A DNA stretch of 64,000 nt from Beverwykella pulmonaria. Taxonomy: Eukaryota; Ascomycota; Dothideomycetes; Pleosporales; Melanommataceae. The stretch's first letter is position 1. Each line of letters starts with the position of its first letter. The translations under genes and the position numbers were made by a program. Location: the NCBI GenBank assembly GCA_001599595.1, contig BCHH01000015.1, positions 401,431 through 465,430 of the forward strand, given 5' to 3'. Shown here piece by piece: positions 1-11,230 of the stretch. The notes under the pieces are model-generated. The model ran no database searches. It saw only the letters and a program-made list of their open reading frames with translations, and was not told the DNA's origin.

Positions 1-411
1 ACGCAGGTGTTTTACGCTCAAAAGATACTGCCAGAACACATTAAGCAGATCCAGGCTTTGGAAGCCCGTCACAGCGTCAAATACCACCTGCAGGAGGATG
101 GTGATCCAAGCCACAGAATCAAGTCGCCAAACAGCGTGCCAGCACACCTAAAACGGGACGCAGGCCTGCTCATACTTGTCCATCCTCCTCAATCACCTAA
201 TCTTAACCCTATTAAGGCATGCTAGAATATTATAAAGGGTAGATTAGCTGGTCAGAGGTGGTCAACTGTAGCTCAATTTAAGGCCAATATCCAGGCAGAA
301 TGGGATAAGATAACACTCAAGGAAATTCGAGATCGTATTAGGGAGATGCCCCATCGCTGTAAATTAGTTCAGGAACAACCGCAGGTGCGAATCAAAAGCG
401 CATTGTGGTAA
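1..411 (+). pseudogene. Tc1/mariner transposase, C-terminal fragment
   Basis: The frame starting at base 1 reads as the last ~135 residues of a mariner-type DDE transposase and runs off the left edge. It shows EDGDPSH (second catalytic Asp region) and the HPPQSPNLNPI block before the third catalytic residue. The residue expected to be Glu after NPI is Lys, and the conserved Trp that follows is a TAG stop at 223-225. Both fit G-to-A change in a TG or methylated context, i.e. RIP. The frame then stays open to TAA at 409-411. Non-functional remnant. Confidence 0.8.
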
Positions 412-704
412 TAATTTGAATATACTCGATTTTTGCGATTGGTGGTGGCCCCTGCGCGCTCAATTCTTGCACACCCGTGATGCATGCAATTCATTACGAG
501 AGCACTTTACGCCATGTGAAAGGAAAAGGGAATAAAGCTAAACCTACTCATGGCGGAAATCGCTTTATAGCCGCCCAATGAGGGTGTAGAGATCATTAGG
601 GGTCTCCACAGGTGGCGAGACAGGGCCAATGACAGCCAATATGCCTTCCCAGCCGAAATTTTGCGTACACTTTCATTTTCATTGTTAGAGGTGGAAGATT
701 GTTG

Positions 705-1110
705 TAATAGAGCCTCATCCATGGTAGTTGTTATCTCCATCGTGAGCTTTTACCTTCATGGGACGCTCCCGGAAGTTCATCCTCAATTGCTTGCACTTGC
801 CATCCGCGTATTCCCATTCATCAGTTATCAACGCCCAACCTTCTTCAATAGCCTCCTTGTTCACAGAGCAATTGAATCTCCCCTCTAAAATAAATATCCT
901 TCTTGTAGTCTCACACGTCTTCTATTATGTTGAGGTTAGGAGAGTTTGGAGGGTGTGGAGCGCGGATACCGGTAATGCCTTGGATGTCGTACTCAGCTTC
1001 ATACATCGCGATTGCTTTCTGTTGTACAGGAGCTTCATCCTCCACAAAAATAATAAGGCCGCTAGGGTTAAGCTTTTGAAGCTCTATACAGTAAGGGAAC
1101 AGCTTTAGAT
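705..1110 (-). pseudogene. Mariner transposase, C-terminal half (part of 547-3932)
   Basis: Minus-strand reading gives IIFVEDEAPVQQKA (second catalytic Asp region) and HPPNSPNLNIIEDV followed by a TAG where Trp is expected, so the third catalytic Glu is kept. Further TAG/TAA stops follow. The N-terminal half lies at 2850-3757 on the same strand, separated by insertions. No intact product is possible. Confidence 0.7.
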
Positions 1111-1166
1111 AGGGAACAAACTTGCAGTATAGTAGCTTTAGATAGGGAACAAACTTGCAGTATAGT
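1101..1166. repeat. 33-bp perfect tandem duplication
   Basis: Bases 1101-1133 and 1134-1166 are identical copies beginning agctttagatagggaac. Looks like a recent slippage or repair duplication in degenerate transposon DNA; no coding function seen. Confidence 0.85.
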
Positions 1167-1333
1167 AACCAGTCAATCCTACGTGTTTTCTCACCACGCT
1201 AGATAGACTCATTGTTGGTTTCACAGGGCTATTGCAATAGCAATGGGGGTTCTCAAAGGGGGTAATAAATCGTTGTGTCTGTCTATCTTGAAGCGGTGCA
1301 GCAGAGGGAATACCATCCACCTCACCGTCGCGT

Positions 1334-1424
1334 GCACTAGCCGAGTATGGCTAGTGCCCCACGTGTCCACACGTGATTGGTACCTCCACACGTGATCCAT
1401 ACATCCCACGTGATCCACACGTGA
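1334..1424. other. Hairpin followed by five CACGTG palindromes
   Basis: A perfect 9-bp inverted repeat (gcactagcc at 1334-1342, ggctagtgc at 1349-1357, 6-nt loop) is followed within ~70 bp by five CACGTG hexamers in CCACGTG or ACACGTG context. CACGTG is the E-box bound by bHLH factors in fungi. There is no clear gene nearby, so this may be an internal satellite of a repeat and not a promoter. Confidence 0.5.
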
Positions 1425-1455
1425 TTCCCACATTCTATATACTCCCAACACTCAT

Positions 1456-2185
1456 GCTGTGGTGTAGTAAAGGTGGGATATAGAAATAGAAGAGTAAAGG
1501 CGACTTGCAGCCGTGCGATGACTGAAGCAGCAATGCACTGAGGTGAGAATATTAAATGTTGTGAAGGACGTTTACAAAGAAGATGAGGCGGCAGCAGTCT
1601 GTTGCAATTTTGATGTATCTAGCTACAGAAGGAAAGATATATATAAGTAAGTGCAGGGAGATTTCTAGAAGAGTTGTTCATGGTCTTGTTTGTTTTGGGT
1701 TGCGTGTTGGATGTATTGCGCCGTAGCGAAGTGCTGCTTTGCGCGAGTATACCACTGGCATGGGTGGAAGGCTTGGATGCATGGTGCAGGGAACAGGTTT
1801 TAGTTTCTCTGTCAGCTGCTTGCTTCGTCATCACTCAACGCGGTATATATATGGGAATCCGAACACGACACACACCCATCGGAATCGCGAAACGATTGCA
1901 CAACAATCGCAACGAACACGAACGAAATAGATCACAAAAACACACGAACCGACCCCCAACGAGATCACGAATGTTTTATCTGTTTTCTATCACACTTTCT
2001 TCTTTTATTTGGTTTGGTAGCTAGATACAACAAAATTGCAAACAGTCTACTGCCAAACCTCCAACTTGATTCTTTTCTCCCGCCGTTCAGTGCATTGTTG
2101 CGTCGGACATCGCATGGCTGCGAGTCGCCCTCCTACCCCTATGTGATTAGTTCTTTATCACACACACCCTTTACTCCACCGCAGC
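1456..2185. repeat. Short inverted-end repeat family M2 (MITE-like), full copy
   Basis: The left ~80 bp (gctgtggtgtagtaaaggt ... aatgcactg) and the right ~90 bp (cagtgcattg ... ccaccgcagc) are diverged inverted repeats. The interior holds the block gcgccgtagcgaag. Related copies occur at 2300-2391/2754-2850, 20745-21185, 48140-48345, 49755-49835 and 50440-50812. There is no coding capacity, so this is a non-autonomous DNA element. No clear target duplication was found. Confidence 0.6.
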
Positions 2186-2299
2186 ATATATATTGAAACG
2201 GTTTAAGCTTGTTCAGATGTAGTTAGTTGATATTGGTCGGACAGCTTATAAGCTGCTCTGACTTGATCTGACCCAGAACAACGCAGTTGCCATATGATC

Positions 2300-2850
2300 A
2301 TTGTCCCCATCTGAAAACCCTTACATATATATATATATATTGCGTTAAATAATGGCAATGCAAGCAGCTGAAAGAGAAGCCCAGACCTCTTTGCAAGGGG
2401 CTGGGTGCTCGAGGAGCCAATATAGTGCCAGAAGAATACTTATGAATTTGATGAAGAGTCTCGGAGGTTTGGAACCTCAGCTATATACGTGAAATGTGCT
2501 TAGTCACCCCGACCTAAGGTTCCGAGGTTCACCAACCGATTATTCCTGAGGTCTGTAGCCTCTTACATCTCAGAGGTTCGGAACCTCAGCTATATACGTG
2601 AAATGTGCTTAGTCACCCCGACCTGAGGTTCCGAGGTTCCCCAACCGATTGTTCCCGAGGTCTGTGGCCTCTTACATCTCGGAGGTTCGGAACCTCAGCT
2701 ATATACGTGAAATGTGCTTAGTCACCCCGACCTGAGGTCTGTAGCCTCTTACACTCTTCGCTGTACCATGCATCTAAGCTTTCAAACATTGCCTGACGTG
2801 GATTTGGGCAAAGCAGCTCTTCGCTACGGCGCAATGCTTAAAGTCCTAAG
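2300..2850. repeat. M2 family fragment split by solo LTR 2392-2753
   Basis: Bases 2300-2391 and 2754-2850 together match the interior of the copy at 20745-21185 (the gaagcaagcagccgaaagag block and the catccaagctttcaacca ... cgctacggcgca block). The break falls exactly at the solo LTR and its CTCTT duplication, so the LTR landed in this copy. Confidence 0.65.
2392..2753 (+). repeat. Solo LTR, family C, TSD CTCTT
   Basis: Begins TGCAAGGGG and ends CTTACA. It is flanked by CTCTT at 2387-2391 and 2754-2758, a perfect 5-bp target duplication. Internally it has about three ~115-bp repeats of a block containing aatgtgcttagtcaccccga. The longer relative at 35233-35748 is inverted to it. Solo LTRs form by recombination between the two LTRs of an inserted retrotransposon. 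Confidence 0.85.
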
Positions 2851-3757
2851 ATACGCTGCATGCTAACAGCATAAGCCTCTGCGCGACGCTTTTGGTTATA
2901 AAGTTGTACGTTAACATTAACCTTAGCTAGGATCCTATTTTCAATTGTGCCTACCTTTACTGCAGCGTTCTGCCTCTCCTCTTGCAAGACCTCATTATCT
3001 AGGTTATCATTATCCAACTCCTTTGCATAAACTATCTTTTCTGCTAGCGTCTCACACTCCCATAGAAGCTAAGGATATATTACCAAAGTATCCTCACACA
3101 TCGCGCTCCATTGCATAATCTTAAAATACACTAGATCTGTAGGCTTAGCTCTCTACTCAGGAGCCTCTCCAAATATTGCTGTTACGCGTTTCCACTTGCG
3201 GGGACGTCCTCTAGTAGCAATGCACGTCCTATTAGTAAAGACAAATAAAGCGCCCTTGTCAAGCTAGAACCAGTACTAGTTGACGTATTCCATGCGGAGG
3301 TCTCATAGGGATTGTAAGAGAGACGGTTTGAAGGTCTCTAGGTGGCGCGTAAGAGGAGGTCGGCCGCTAGGATGAGGGTGCGTTCTGCAGATGTGATCTA
3401 TTGTGCGCTGGGTAAGATTCTTGAATGGTGTATGATTGATAATTGCCTCCTCTCAGGTCTCCTTCTGGTATCACCAGCACGCGTCTTGTATCATTACTAG
3501 CTCCTCTGAAAACTTCTGTACCTTAATCACTGCCTTGCCAGCTGCCTTCCTGTTGTTCTTGGAGTCCGTATGGTCTAGCAGATCAGGAATATCCTTATTG
3601 CCAACCAAGTCAACTGCGCGCCGCACAATCCAGCTGGCAGTCCATTTCTTGACATAGCAGACTCAATATCATCGAAATTGTACTTGCAAACAATGTGCAG
3701 GGTAATGACAGCAGCGCGTAAAGCACGAGATGTATCAGAAGAGCCTTTGGGCTTCAT
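2850..3757 (-). pseudogene. Mariner transposase, N-terminal half (part of 547-3932)
   Basis: An ATG at 3757 opens a 60-codon frame with a helix-turn-helix-like start (SRALRAAVITLHIV). The downstream minus frames carry frameshifts and TAG stops, then GALFVFTNRT, where mariner families have FTDE around the first catalytic Asp, and GRPRKWKR, then a Lys/Glu-rich stretch. The reading breaks off at ~2850 where repeat M2 is inserted. Inactive: Asp changed to Asn, with several stops. Confidence 0.6.
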
Positions 3758-4317
3758 ATTGGCATGAGAACGATTTTACGATATCACTGACATGAAAATG
3801 AAAGTGTACGCAAAATTTCGGTTGCGAAGGCATATTGGTTGTCATTGGCTGTATACCCTGTCTCACCACCTGTGGAGACTACTGGTAATCTCTATACCTT
3901 CATTGGGCGGCTAAAGTGATTTCCGCCCTGAGCACATGTGGAGGCGCACGGAGTTTCTTTGCTGCGATGACGCTACAGCTGGAGCGATTTGGTCTCCGAA
4001 ACTTTATGCTAACGCGTTCGGCGAAGAACTTCGGCACATATTCCAATTCGTTTCCATTCAGGCGGGGATGAAGATGGCGGATCTTGGAGAAAATCTCCCT
4101 CGGGAAAGTGGAACGAAGAGGCTGCTAGTTTCTGCAGGGTTCGGCTTGGCAGGACCATTGTGATACTGGGTACAGGTGGCCACCTGCTCGTGCAACCGAG
4201 TGGCTCGTGCAACCGAATTTCCTTAGTCATCACCCACACAAAAATGAGGCTATGGAGCTCAATAGTATAGTAAAATCGCTCAATTTTTTGGTGTTGTAGT
4301 CGCACTAAGTAGAGCTA

Positions 4318-4674
4318 TCAATCCTCGTAGATCTCGAAGTCTTTTAAGTAGCCTGGCCGACGGCGTTGCCGTCGAGGCCTGGATGGCCCTGGCTCTCCTT
4401 CCTCCGCATCCATAATCTCATAGTCCTCGACTATCTCCATTTGGATAGTAGTTTTCCTTGTAGTACGATTCTTGGTGTTTCTCTTAGCGAATTGGGAGTC
4501 GTTTTTGAGCTGGCGATTGAGCTCTTGGGCCACCTTTGCTTCTTGCCTAAGTAGAGCTTTAGCAGCTGCCTCAGCCTCTTGATAACGCTTGGTATTCTCG
4601 CGCGTCTCCTTCCTTATCTGCTTTGCAGCCTCCTTACTCTCCTTCTTCTGCTGCTGCTCAAGCTTCTTAGCCAT
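4318..4674 (-). pseudogene. Pogo-like transposase, C-terminal charged tail
   Basis: A 118-codon open frame, very rich in Lys, Glu and Gln at its start (predicted coiled coil) and ending with an acidic then Arg-rich segment (GPSRPRRQRRRPGYLKDF). This matches the usual C-terminal tail of Fot/pogo transposases. The frame upstream (4680-5400) is broken by TAG/TAA stops. It is part of the element 4173-6924 and is not a free-standing gene. Confidence 0.7.
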
Positions 4675-5416
4675 CTTGCAATCTAATTTGGCCTATTTTT
4701 TATCCTCCTTTTGCTGCAACAGCTCCTTGGCACAGGCCACCTTAGCCAGGCTAAAAAATAGCTGGTAATGCTTATCCTTAGCACGTAGAAGCTCTGTAAG
4801 ATTTTTGCCACGCTTTCCCTTCTTCTTCTCTGCAACTACTATAGCTTAGAGATTAGATACTTTATCTCTTAGAAGGATAGCTGTATTAAGAAGATGGAGG
4901 ACTGTGTTCTTAAGCAGCCAGCCATTAGGTGTAAGCGTAGATACCTCTTCTGTAAGCAGCTGCTAAATCCTTCTCTTATCTTTCAAGGAGAGCTTAGAGT
5001 TGCTAGAGTTGCTGCTGGATGGCCAAGGGGGCTCTTTTAACAGCTCTATTTTAAATGTATTAAGGACAATAGCCTTGTTAAGCAGATAGATGCCGCACTG
5101 CTAAAATCCTAATAGGATATTCTTTTTTGTAAATAATTTAACCTAGGCTGTGTAGAACAGCTTAAAGAAATTACATTTTGTAAGTGCTGAGAGGCCCTAA
5201 GTACAGTGCATGTAGCTGTTTAGCTCTAAGGTGTAGGCGCTTTAAAGAGGGCTAAACAACGTACAATCTAATAGCTAGGTTTAATGAGTAGTATAAGGTA
5301 GGAGGATATTAACAAGGATCCTGTGCTTTATACAGTACTCAAGAAAAGTTATAGTAACGTGCAAGCTGTGGCCATCTATTATTAGAAGTCTCTAGTCCCT
5401 GCTATTACAAGCCTTA

Positions 5417-6040
5417 TGTTACGGTTCGAAGAAGTAGCACAGATGCGGGCTGCAGATGAGGAACCAACCCCGTCAACAGGCGCAGCACGGCGCGCAGGCG
5501 GGCGCAAAGGAACAGCGAGGATTCGCGCAGGTAAGCGAGGCACGTGACAGAAGATATCCCGCCAAGGAAGAGGAAACTCGGAAGAATCGAAGGATCCTCA
5601 AGATCCCGCCAAGGAAGGGGAAACTCGGAAGAATTGAAGGATCCCAGAAAATTCCGCCAAGACAAAGGAAACTCGGGAGAATCGAAGGATCCCAGAAGAT
5701 CACGCCAAGACACAGGAAACTCGGGAGAATTGAAGGATCCCAATTATCCCGCCAAGAAGAAGGGAGACCTGGGAGACTCGGGATTCCATGGTCAAAGAGG
5801 AAATATATAAGGAGGACAGTTTCCTATGTTATGTTTGCTCTTTGTAGTCAACTCAAATAACTTCACTCGTCTCTTACCCAGATTGATACAGCAAGTTAGT
5901 TAGTCAATTTATTGATTGGATTTACCACCCCGTTGTCTTATATCATCGTCTTCGAACCTCACAGAATAATCCTACGACACCTACGCTTACGCACCGCCTT
6001 AGTACGGACCGGACCCAGTAAGTGTTCACCTCGTATAACA
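5417..6040 (+). repeat. Solo LTR, family A, TSD CCTTA
   Basis: Begins TGTTACGG, ends TATAACA, and is flanked by CCTTA at 5412-5416 and 6041-6045. Bases ~5545-5765 hold about five ~47-bp tandem repeats built on cccgccaaggaagaggaaac, followed by a TATA motif (atatataagg near 5805). An inverted relative lies at 22371-22954. Inserted into the pogo-like element. Confidence 0.92.
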
Positions 6041-6515
6041 CCTTAGCCTTAGTCTTACAATTAAAAACTTTTTCTACCCACTTAATTGCCACCTTATTAT
6101 TTGTCTAACTAGTCTCTGTACTAGTAAAGTAGCAAAGCTGCGTCTTAGGATTAAAGTCTTGGAACTAGGAGTCTATTAGAGTAGTATTTTTAGCTGGGTA
6201 GATGAGAGCTGGGGGGACCTAGCTGCTGTCAACACTAATACATGCTATAAGCGTAATCTACTTGTGATTGCTATTAGTGCTAGCCCCCTTTAAATAGCTA
6301 CTCTCCTAGAGATCCTTGGAGAATATTTGCTTAAGCATGGTAAGGATCCCTGGCAAAAAGCCTTTCTCATCTATATTGTATGTGTTACATGGCTAGATGT
6401 TGTACTTCTTTACCTTCTCTGCTAATCTGTCGTAGAATGGCCCTATCTATACTGGGTTATTAGCTCATTTTTGTTTAATGTTAAATGCTTTGAGATATCC
6501 ACTATCCAGTTGATC

Positions 6516-6830
6516 TTAATTGCGCTTGAGAAACTTCTGAATATAGTTCTTGCCTGGAGGCTTCTTAGCTAGCTCTCTAATGAAGTTTTGAACTATTGCC
6601 TTTGTAGGCGGCAAGCCACAAAGCGTAAGATCGTTTATATAGCGTATGAGATCCTCTGTATCCTGCGCCTTTAACAAACGTTGTTTTTCGTAGCCTTCAT
6701 GCTGGGAGCCAGTAATTCCTCTCTGTCGCCGCCACACAGTTGATCGATGAGGTCCTGGTTTGATTGGTAGCTCATTTTGTTCGTCTGGTTTTAACGAGTA
6801 AATATCATCAAAAATTTTGTCAATATCCAT
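6516..6830 (-). pseudogene. Pogo-like transposase, N-terminal DNA-binding region
   Basis: A 104-codon frame starts at an ATG just inside the right inverted end. It contains a segment (STVWRRQRGITGSQ) like the psq/Tc5-type helix-turn-helix and a second helical region (DLIRYINDLTLCGLPPTK) as in CENP-B-like domains. The following minus-strand reading includes NIDEKGFLPG near 6360, the first catalytic Asp region, but with TAG and TAA stops. Inactive transposase. Confidence 0.75.
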
Positions 6831-7208
6831 CGTGGTTGTTGAGTTATTAATTTTTCAAGTTTAGTGTGCGACCAAGTTTTGGTGTTGCATAAGCGAGTCG
6901 GTTGCATAAGCAGGTGGCCACCTCTAGTGCATATGGCGATTTAAGAGCCACCCCAGTGCTACTGTATATTTGGTGTTTATAATACACGAATCAGAGCATC
7001 TCTGCGTGTTATAGAATCAAATCCCTAGAGATTTTTGTACGTACTGATTCAGGTGTTTTGGGAGTCTCTTTGTCTGCCTTACTATCGCTACCTAGATATT
7101 CAAAAACTCATCATCTCATTTTCGCGGTGATGCCACCTATTGATTTTGACTTTATATTGAACCCACTGTCTCCGCGAGCCCTCTGCCATTCATACCTTTC
7201 TTAAAGTC

Positions 7209-8800
7209 TTGTTTAGTGCTCGAAAATCAAGACAGATAATCGATCGATTATCAGTGATTTTTGTGATTATTTGACTCGAAATCAAGACAGGCCGTGCGCA
7301 AGAGGGGCTAGGCCTTAAATGGGTTTCTCCGGGCTACGCCACACTTTTGCACGTACTTGCACGTACCTTTCTCTCTCTTGTTTACTGCTCTGCATTAAAT
7401 CAGAACCTTTCCTTTCAAACTATGAGTGATTAACTAACGCCAAGGTTGATCAGCGCCTTAGCTACTATATAAGGCAAGGCTCTTGCCTTTTGCCGTAAGG
7501 TGGTTTGCCAAGAAGGATGTAAACTTTAACACACCTCTAGAGGTGTGGGAGGCTCTGGCAAACCAGCTTCGAGGCCTTGAACAGGCTCTAACGGGAACTA
7601 ATTCTCTGCCAAGGACGATTTTCAAATTTCGAGTTCTCGAGCACTAATTAACTAACGCCAAGGCTGATCAGCGCCTTAGCTACTATATAAGGTGGTCTGC
7701 CAAGAAGGACGTAAACTTTTACACACCTCTGGAGGTGTGGGAAGCTCTGGCAAACTAGCTTTGAGGCCTTGAACAGGCTCTGACGGGAACTAGTTTGCTG
7801 CCAAGGACGATTTTTTCGATTTCGAGTTCTCGAGCACTAAACAAGGCCTAAGAAGACAGTTCGCAGAGGACCACAAGAACCAAGGCCGTGAGCAGCGGTG
7901 AATAATACTATAGAACAACGAGATCTAGGTAATAGAAACTAGGCACTGGAAGCAGTGGGTCACCCGCCGGGCACACAAGGAGCTTAATGATACCTGTGTC
8001 CTTGCTAAGCAGCGGAGACGCAGGGGATATATGTTCTGGGGCTGCTTTAACGTCCTTATTAAAGGCCTCAGCCTGTTGAGAAGAAGAAGTGGGGCTCTAT
8101 TAATAGTGAAAGGATAGTCCCTTTCATCTATGGCTGGTTACGTCACAATCCTTATCTGAGGTTCATGAAGAATAGAGTACTGGGGTATTTAGCAGCAGCT
8201 ACTGAAGCCGAGATGGAGAAGAGCGGTATCTACAATATCTACTAGCCACCATATTCGCCTCATATAAACCATATTGAGACTATATGGAACGTTATGAAGG
8301 ACAATATTGAGCGTAAATGGGGCCTGTGACGGTGCTGCTAGTCAGCTCGACCACACGTTACATGAGCATGAGTCAGATGTAATGGTGACGCACATTCAGC
8401 TCAAACACTATCACATCGGCGTGAAGGGTATCAGCCGCACCTTGTCCCGATCTTCAGACATGCTCTATCGGCTTGCGCCCGGACCGTACCCCACTGTATA
8501 TAGTATCGTTCTCCCTGAGTACCTCTTCTCTCTCTATCGTAGTGTAGCTGAAATAGAGACTACTTATCCTGTTATTGCTTCCCTGTATCCACGATAGTGA
8601 AGACCGAGCTCGTCATTACAGGACCCTAATCATGAGTTTACGTACAATCAACTACGTGGGGTAGTTCGGGAAGCGTGGGATGAGGTTATTGAGTAGCAGC
8701 CTAGTGATATCATCGATACTATGCAACAATGGTGTCGGACTACATATATATCATGTGCATCCGGGACGCCTACGTATCGAGAGACACGAGATATATATAA
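7209..8800 (+). mobile_element. Degenerate mariner-type element with internal ~215-bp duplication
   Basis: Two direct copies of a ~215-bp block (7431-7648 and 7649-7845) each encode the same transposase start (TNAKADQRLSYYI). They are followed by plus-strand blocks GYMFWGCFN (near 8030) and PPYSPHINHIETIWN (8246-8295), the latter with the third catalytic Glu present. The reading resumes after the solo LTR at 8325-8620. An inverted match (7208-7224 against 7828-7845, cttgtttagtgctcgaa) may mark one end of an inner segment. Outer ends are uncertain. Frames contain several stops. Confidence 0.55.
8325..8620 (+). repeat. Solo LTR, family B, imperfect TSD
   Basis: Begins TGTGACGGTGCTGC and ends CGTCATTACA. 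It is flanked by GGGCC (8320-8324) and GGACC (8621-8625), one mismatch. An inverted relative with a perfect duplication lies at 23533-23859. It interrupts the transposase reading right after NIERKWG. Confidence 0.8.
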
Positions 8801-9857
8801 TATGATATTTTATCTTTAATCTGACAACTCCCGGATATTCGGGCTCCGAAGTCCAAAGCTGGCAAACTCACACCGCGAGCATCAAAATGGCAGCCAACGG
8901 GCTCCTTTGAAATACAGCGCAGGGTATGTACCTCAATAATGAGATGAGTGGTCTTATGCTGCGAGACGGAAATGTCTGGGCCGTTCCCTCCAACTTAATG
9001 CACACGCCCGCCGAACTCAAAAGTATGTCCGTCCGTCTTGCGGCTAGATAGATTCCCTTTGGCGCCCCGGAACCGGGAGCCAGTGACGTCATCTGTTCAT
9101 TTATTTCCGGGCTCGAACTCTAGACGCATATGGCTGCGGGTAGCGCATATCGCGCTCTAGCACTGGTGAGGAGGATGTAGGGCTACATGCTTGAAGGGCC
9201 AGGGATGACGAGCTCAACCTTTGTCGAGGGCCACGCGGTAGAAGGATCACTGCGCTATGTGCCATATTCCATGATCTGAAAATCAGCCACGCGCACGACT
9301 GGTCGAGAGGACCAACATCAGTTTTAACCTTTAATATTTGCGGAAATTAGGCTGGTGAGGCTAGCGGGGAGCGGGTGGAGGGTCGAATCTAATTTGGGCA
9401 ATTTGACGAGGGCGGAGGTTGCCAATGCTACGGCACCTGAGCGAACACAATCTGATTGCTGTGAAACAATATGTAAGCAAGTAGAAGACGAAGAAGCATA
9501 CGTTAATAGGTGTGCCTGAAAGCAGAGCGTATACTAACTTACTGTCGTGCCTGTTGGTAGTGACTGCATTTATATGCTAGTTAGGGCATGCGCCGTCTAT
9601 ACACGACTTGGAGGATTTTCAACATGCATCCAGAGAGGAATAGAGGGAGCTATCGTCACCTGCGCCTTATGCTCTTCATGTTGCCCTATGCACTCGCTTG
9701 GAAACATCTGGCCGAGCGGGCTAGTATCAACCCGCCAGAATTTCGAATCCCGGCGTTGGTAGCAATTCAACCAAGGCTCTTTTTGACCTTCTCTTCCTCG
9801 GAGGCAAAAGTGTGTCGCAAGACTGCCATCGTTGATAACTCGGGCTATATAATCTGT
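8801..9857. other. Intergenic, no gene recognised
   Basis: No coherent protein, repeat pair or splice structure was found. Short open frames near 9547-9929 lack family resemblance. GC content rises from ~8850, consistent with leaving the transposon block. Confidence 0.5.
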
Positions 9858-11230
9858 CTATTCGCCGGTTACACTCGCAGTGAGGCACGTGGTACTCCCG
9901 CTCCGCTCTACTATATTCCCCCTGCTTAGCAAATCAGGCCTGACTATGCTGCTTCCCCTCACAGACTCAGATCGGCGCGGCCCCAACCGGGTGCTTTGCA
10001 GCTCAAAACTCGGAAGGTTATAACCCTGTTGGTGTCTTTCCTCTCGGCTTTCGTAAAGGTTACGCCTGCCTAGCCAACCTTTCGAAGAAAGTATGGAACT
10101 GTCCAGCCATTTTGGGCACCGGTTCTTGGAAACTGTTACCGCGTAGGGTGAGGCGATGCTGACGGCCGCGGCATCCGATCGATAGGCGTCCAGAATGCGT
10201 TTAAGGCCGGGTATGCAGGCAGTAACGATGGAAAGGTTGAGCGCGATTTGAGACCAAATTGTCGGCATGACAGCGTCACGGGTTGGATCCGGAGACGGCG
10301 ACGAAAAGAGCCACGCCAGCGAGACCTGGGAAGCGACAACAAAGCCGGCGACGCTTGAATGACAAAGAGTTAGGATGATGAACCTTTTAACAGCATACTA
10401 TGCAAAAGTTATGTACCGGGGTGGGAGTGTATAAACTTACACGAGTCTAGTGGAGAAGAGGGCAATGATTTCGTACCTTGCCGCCAAATGTGATATGAGC
10501 ATCAGGTACGTGGGGATCACAACGAGTGCGACATCGGTAATGATGTTGATGATCCCTATATAGAGATATAAGGCTTGCTGGTCGAGGCATGCTCCAGCGG
10601 CCGAAATCCACGGCTCAGGCAAGCGGCATTGCACCGCTAGAGCCGTAACCCCCGAGATGGCCCATAGCAAGACCACGGCAATTGTAACATGGCAGAGGTT
10701 CAAGATGACGGCATATGGGCTTAAAGTTAGGAGGAAGAGGGCGACAGACGCTTTGGAGAAGGCTTGCGAAACAACTATGAGAATCGAGGCGATATAAGAA
10801 AACTATATATGGGAGCGATAGTGAGAAGGTATACAGAGCCGGAGTTAATTGCGATGGCTACTGTACCTTGGACATTAGCCTGAATGAGGCATCATTGATA
10901 GCAGCCCTATACTGGCCGAGGCCATGTTTGCAGGCGAAGACGATGCACACCGTCTCGGCCAAAGCTAAAAGCTGGTCGCGTTAGCGAGCAATGCAGGAGG
11001 GAGCAGGGGATGAAGCTGGGGGTAAGCCCACGTACCGTTGCGGCTACTAGAAATGCGTCGTAGAGGCCGGGTGCGACAGACCTGGATCGCGAGATGAGCA
11101 GCTTCACAACGAGGGCGAGGACAGAGAAGACGAGGAAGATGCAGCTCGTGACAATGAGCCAGCCGGCGTGGTCGGCGGCCGTGATGGCGTGGAAGGCGGG
11201 GGCCTCGTCCGGATCAGAGATGTTGGACAT
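9858..11230 (-). CDS. Rhodopsin-domain integral membrane protein (fungal SAT4/PTH11-like)
   Basis: Four exons on the minus strand: 11230-11036, 10971-10867, 10802-10441 and 10383-9858, with introns of 64, 64 and 57 nt. Phases join cleanly to give 395 residues. The start at 11230 leaves 24 residues before the first membrane segment (WLIVTSCIFLVFSVLALVV); an upstream in-frame ATG at 11305 would add 25. Multiple hydrophobic helices follow, including FSYIASILIVVSQAFSK, then a motif usual for this family (SKASVALFLLTL) and a polar cytoplasmic tail of ~120 residues. The family is the fungal rhodopsin-like domain; individual ligands are mostly unknown, and some members (PTH11) sense surface cues. 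No stops or RIP signs. It diverges from the permease at 11708. Family call confident; function inferred only at family level. Confidence 0.85.

Larger units (their letters stand above)
547..3932 (-). mobile_element. Tc1/mariner-like element with ~135-bp inverted ends, interrupted by later insertions
   Basis: Bases 547-682 and 3792-3932 are near-identical in inverted orientation, each beginning CTCA then ggcggaaatc and ending near cattttcat. The left end is preceded by TA (545-546) and the right end followed by CA (3933-3934), a TA target duplication with one transition. Between them lies a minus-strand mariner transposase in two blocks (about 3757-2850 and 1110-705). The extra ~1.7 kb holds two copies of a short inverted-end repeat and a solo LTR. 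Element and TSD are inferred from the ends and coding content. Confidence 0.7.
4173..6924 (-). mobile_element. Pogo/Fot-like DNA transposon with TA target site
   Basis: The left end (caggtggccacctgctcgtg from 4173) is matched in inverted orientation by the right end (gcaggtggccacctc to 6924) over roughly 45 bp, flanked by TA at 4171-4172 and 6925-6926. The minus strand encodes a pogo-type transposase in broken frames. A solo LTR sits inside at 5417-6040. Pogo/Fot elements insert at TA and are common in filamentous fungi. Confidence 0.85.

Noticed and set aside
7..225. Intact small gene
   Set aside because: Its sequence continues past the TAG in the same frame as a mariner transposase, so it is a fragment of a pseudogene.
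5456..5860. 134-codon repeat-containing protein
   Set aside because: It is read entirely from the minisatellite of a solo LTR; the related frame in the inverted LTR (22545-22952) is different.
9702..9760. tRNA gene or tRNA-derived SINE (A-box-like tggccgagcgg and B-box-like tttcgaatcc)
   Set aside because: The flanking bases do not form acceptor, anticodon or T stems, and the spacing is too short for a complete tRNA.
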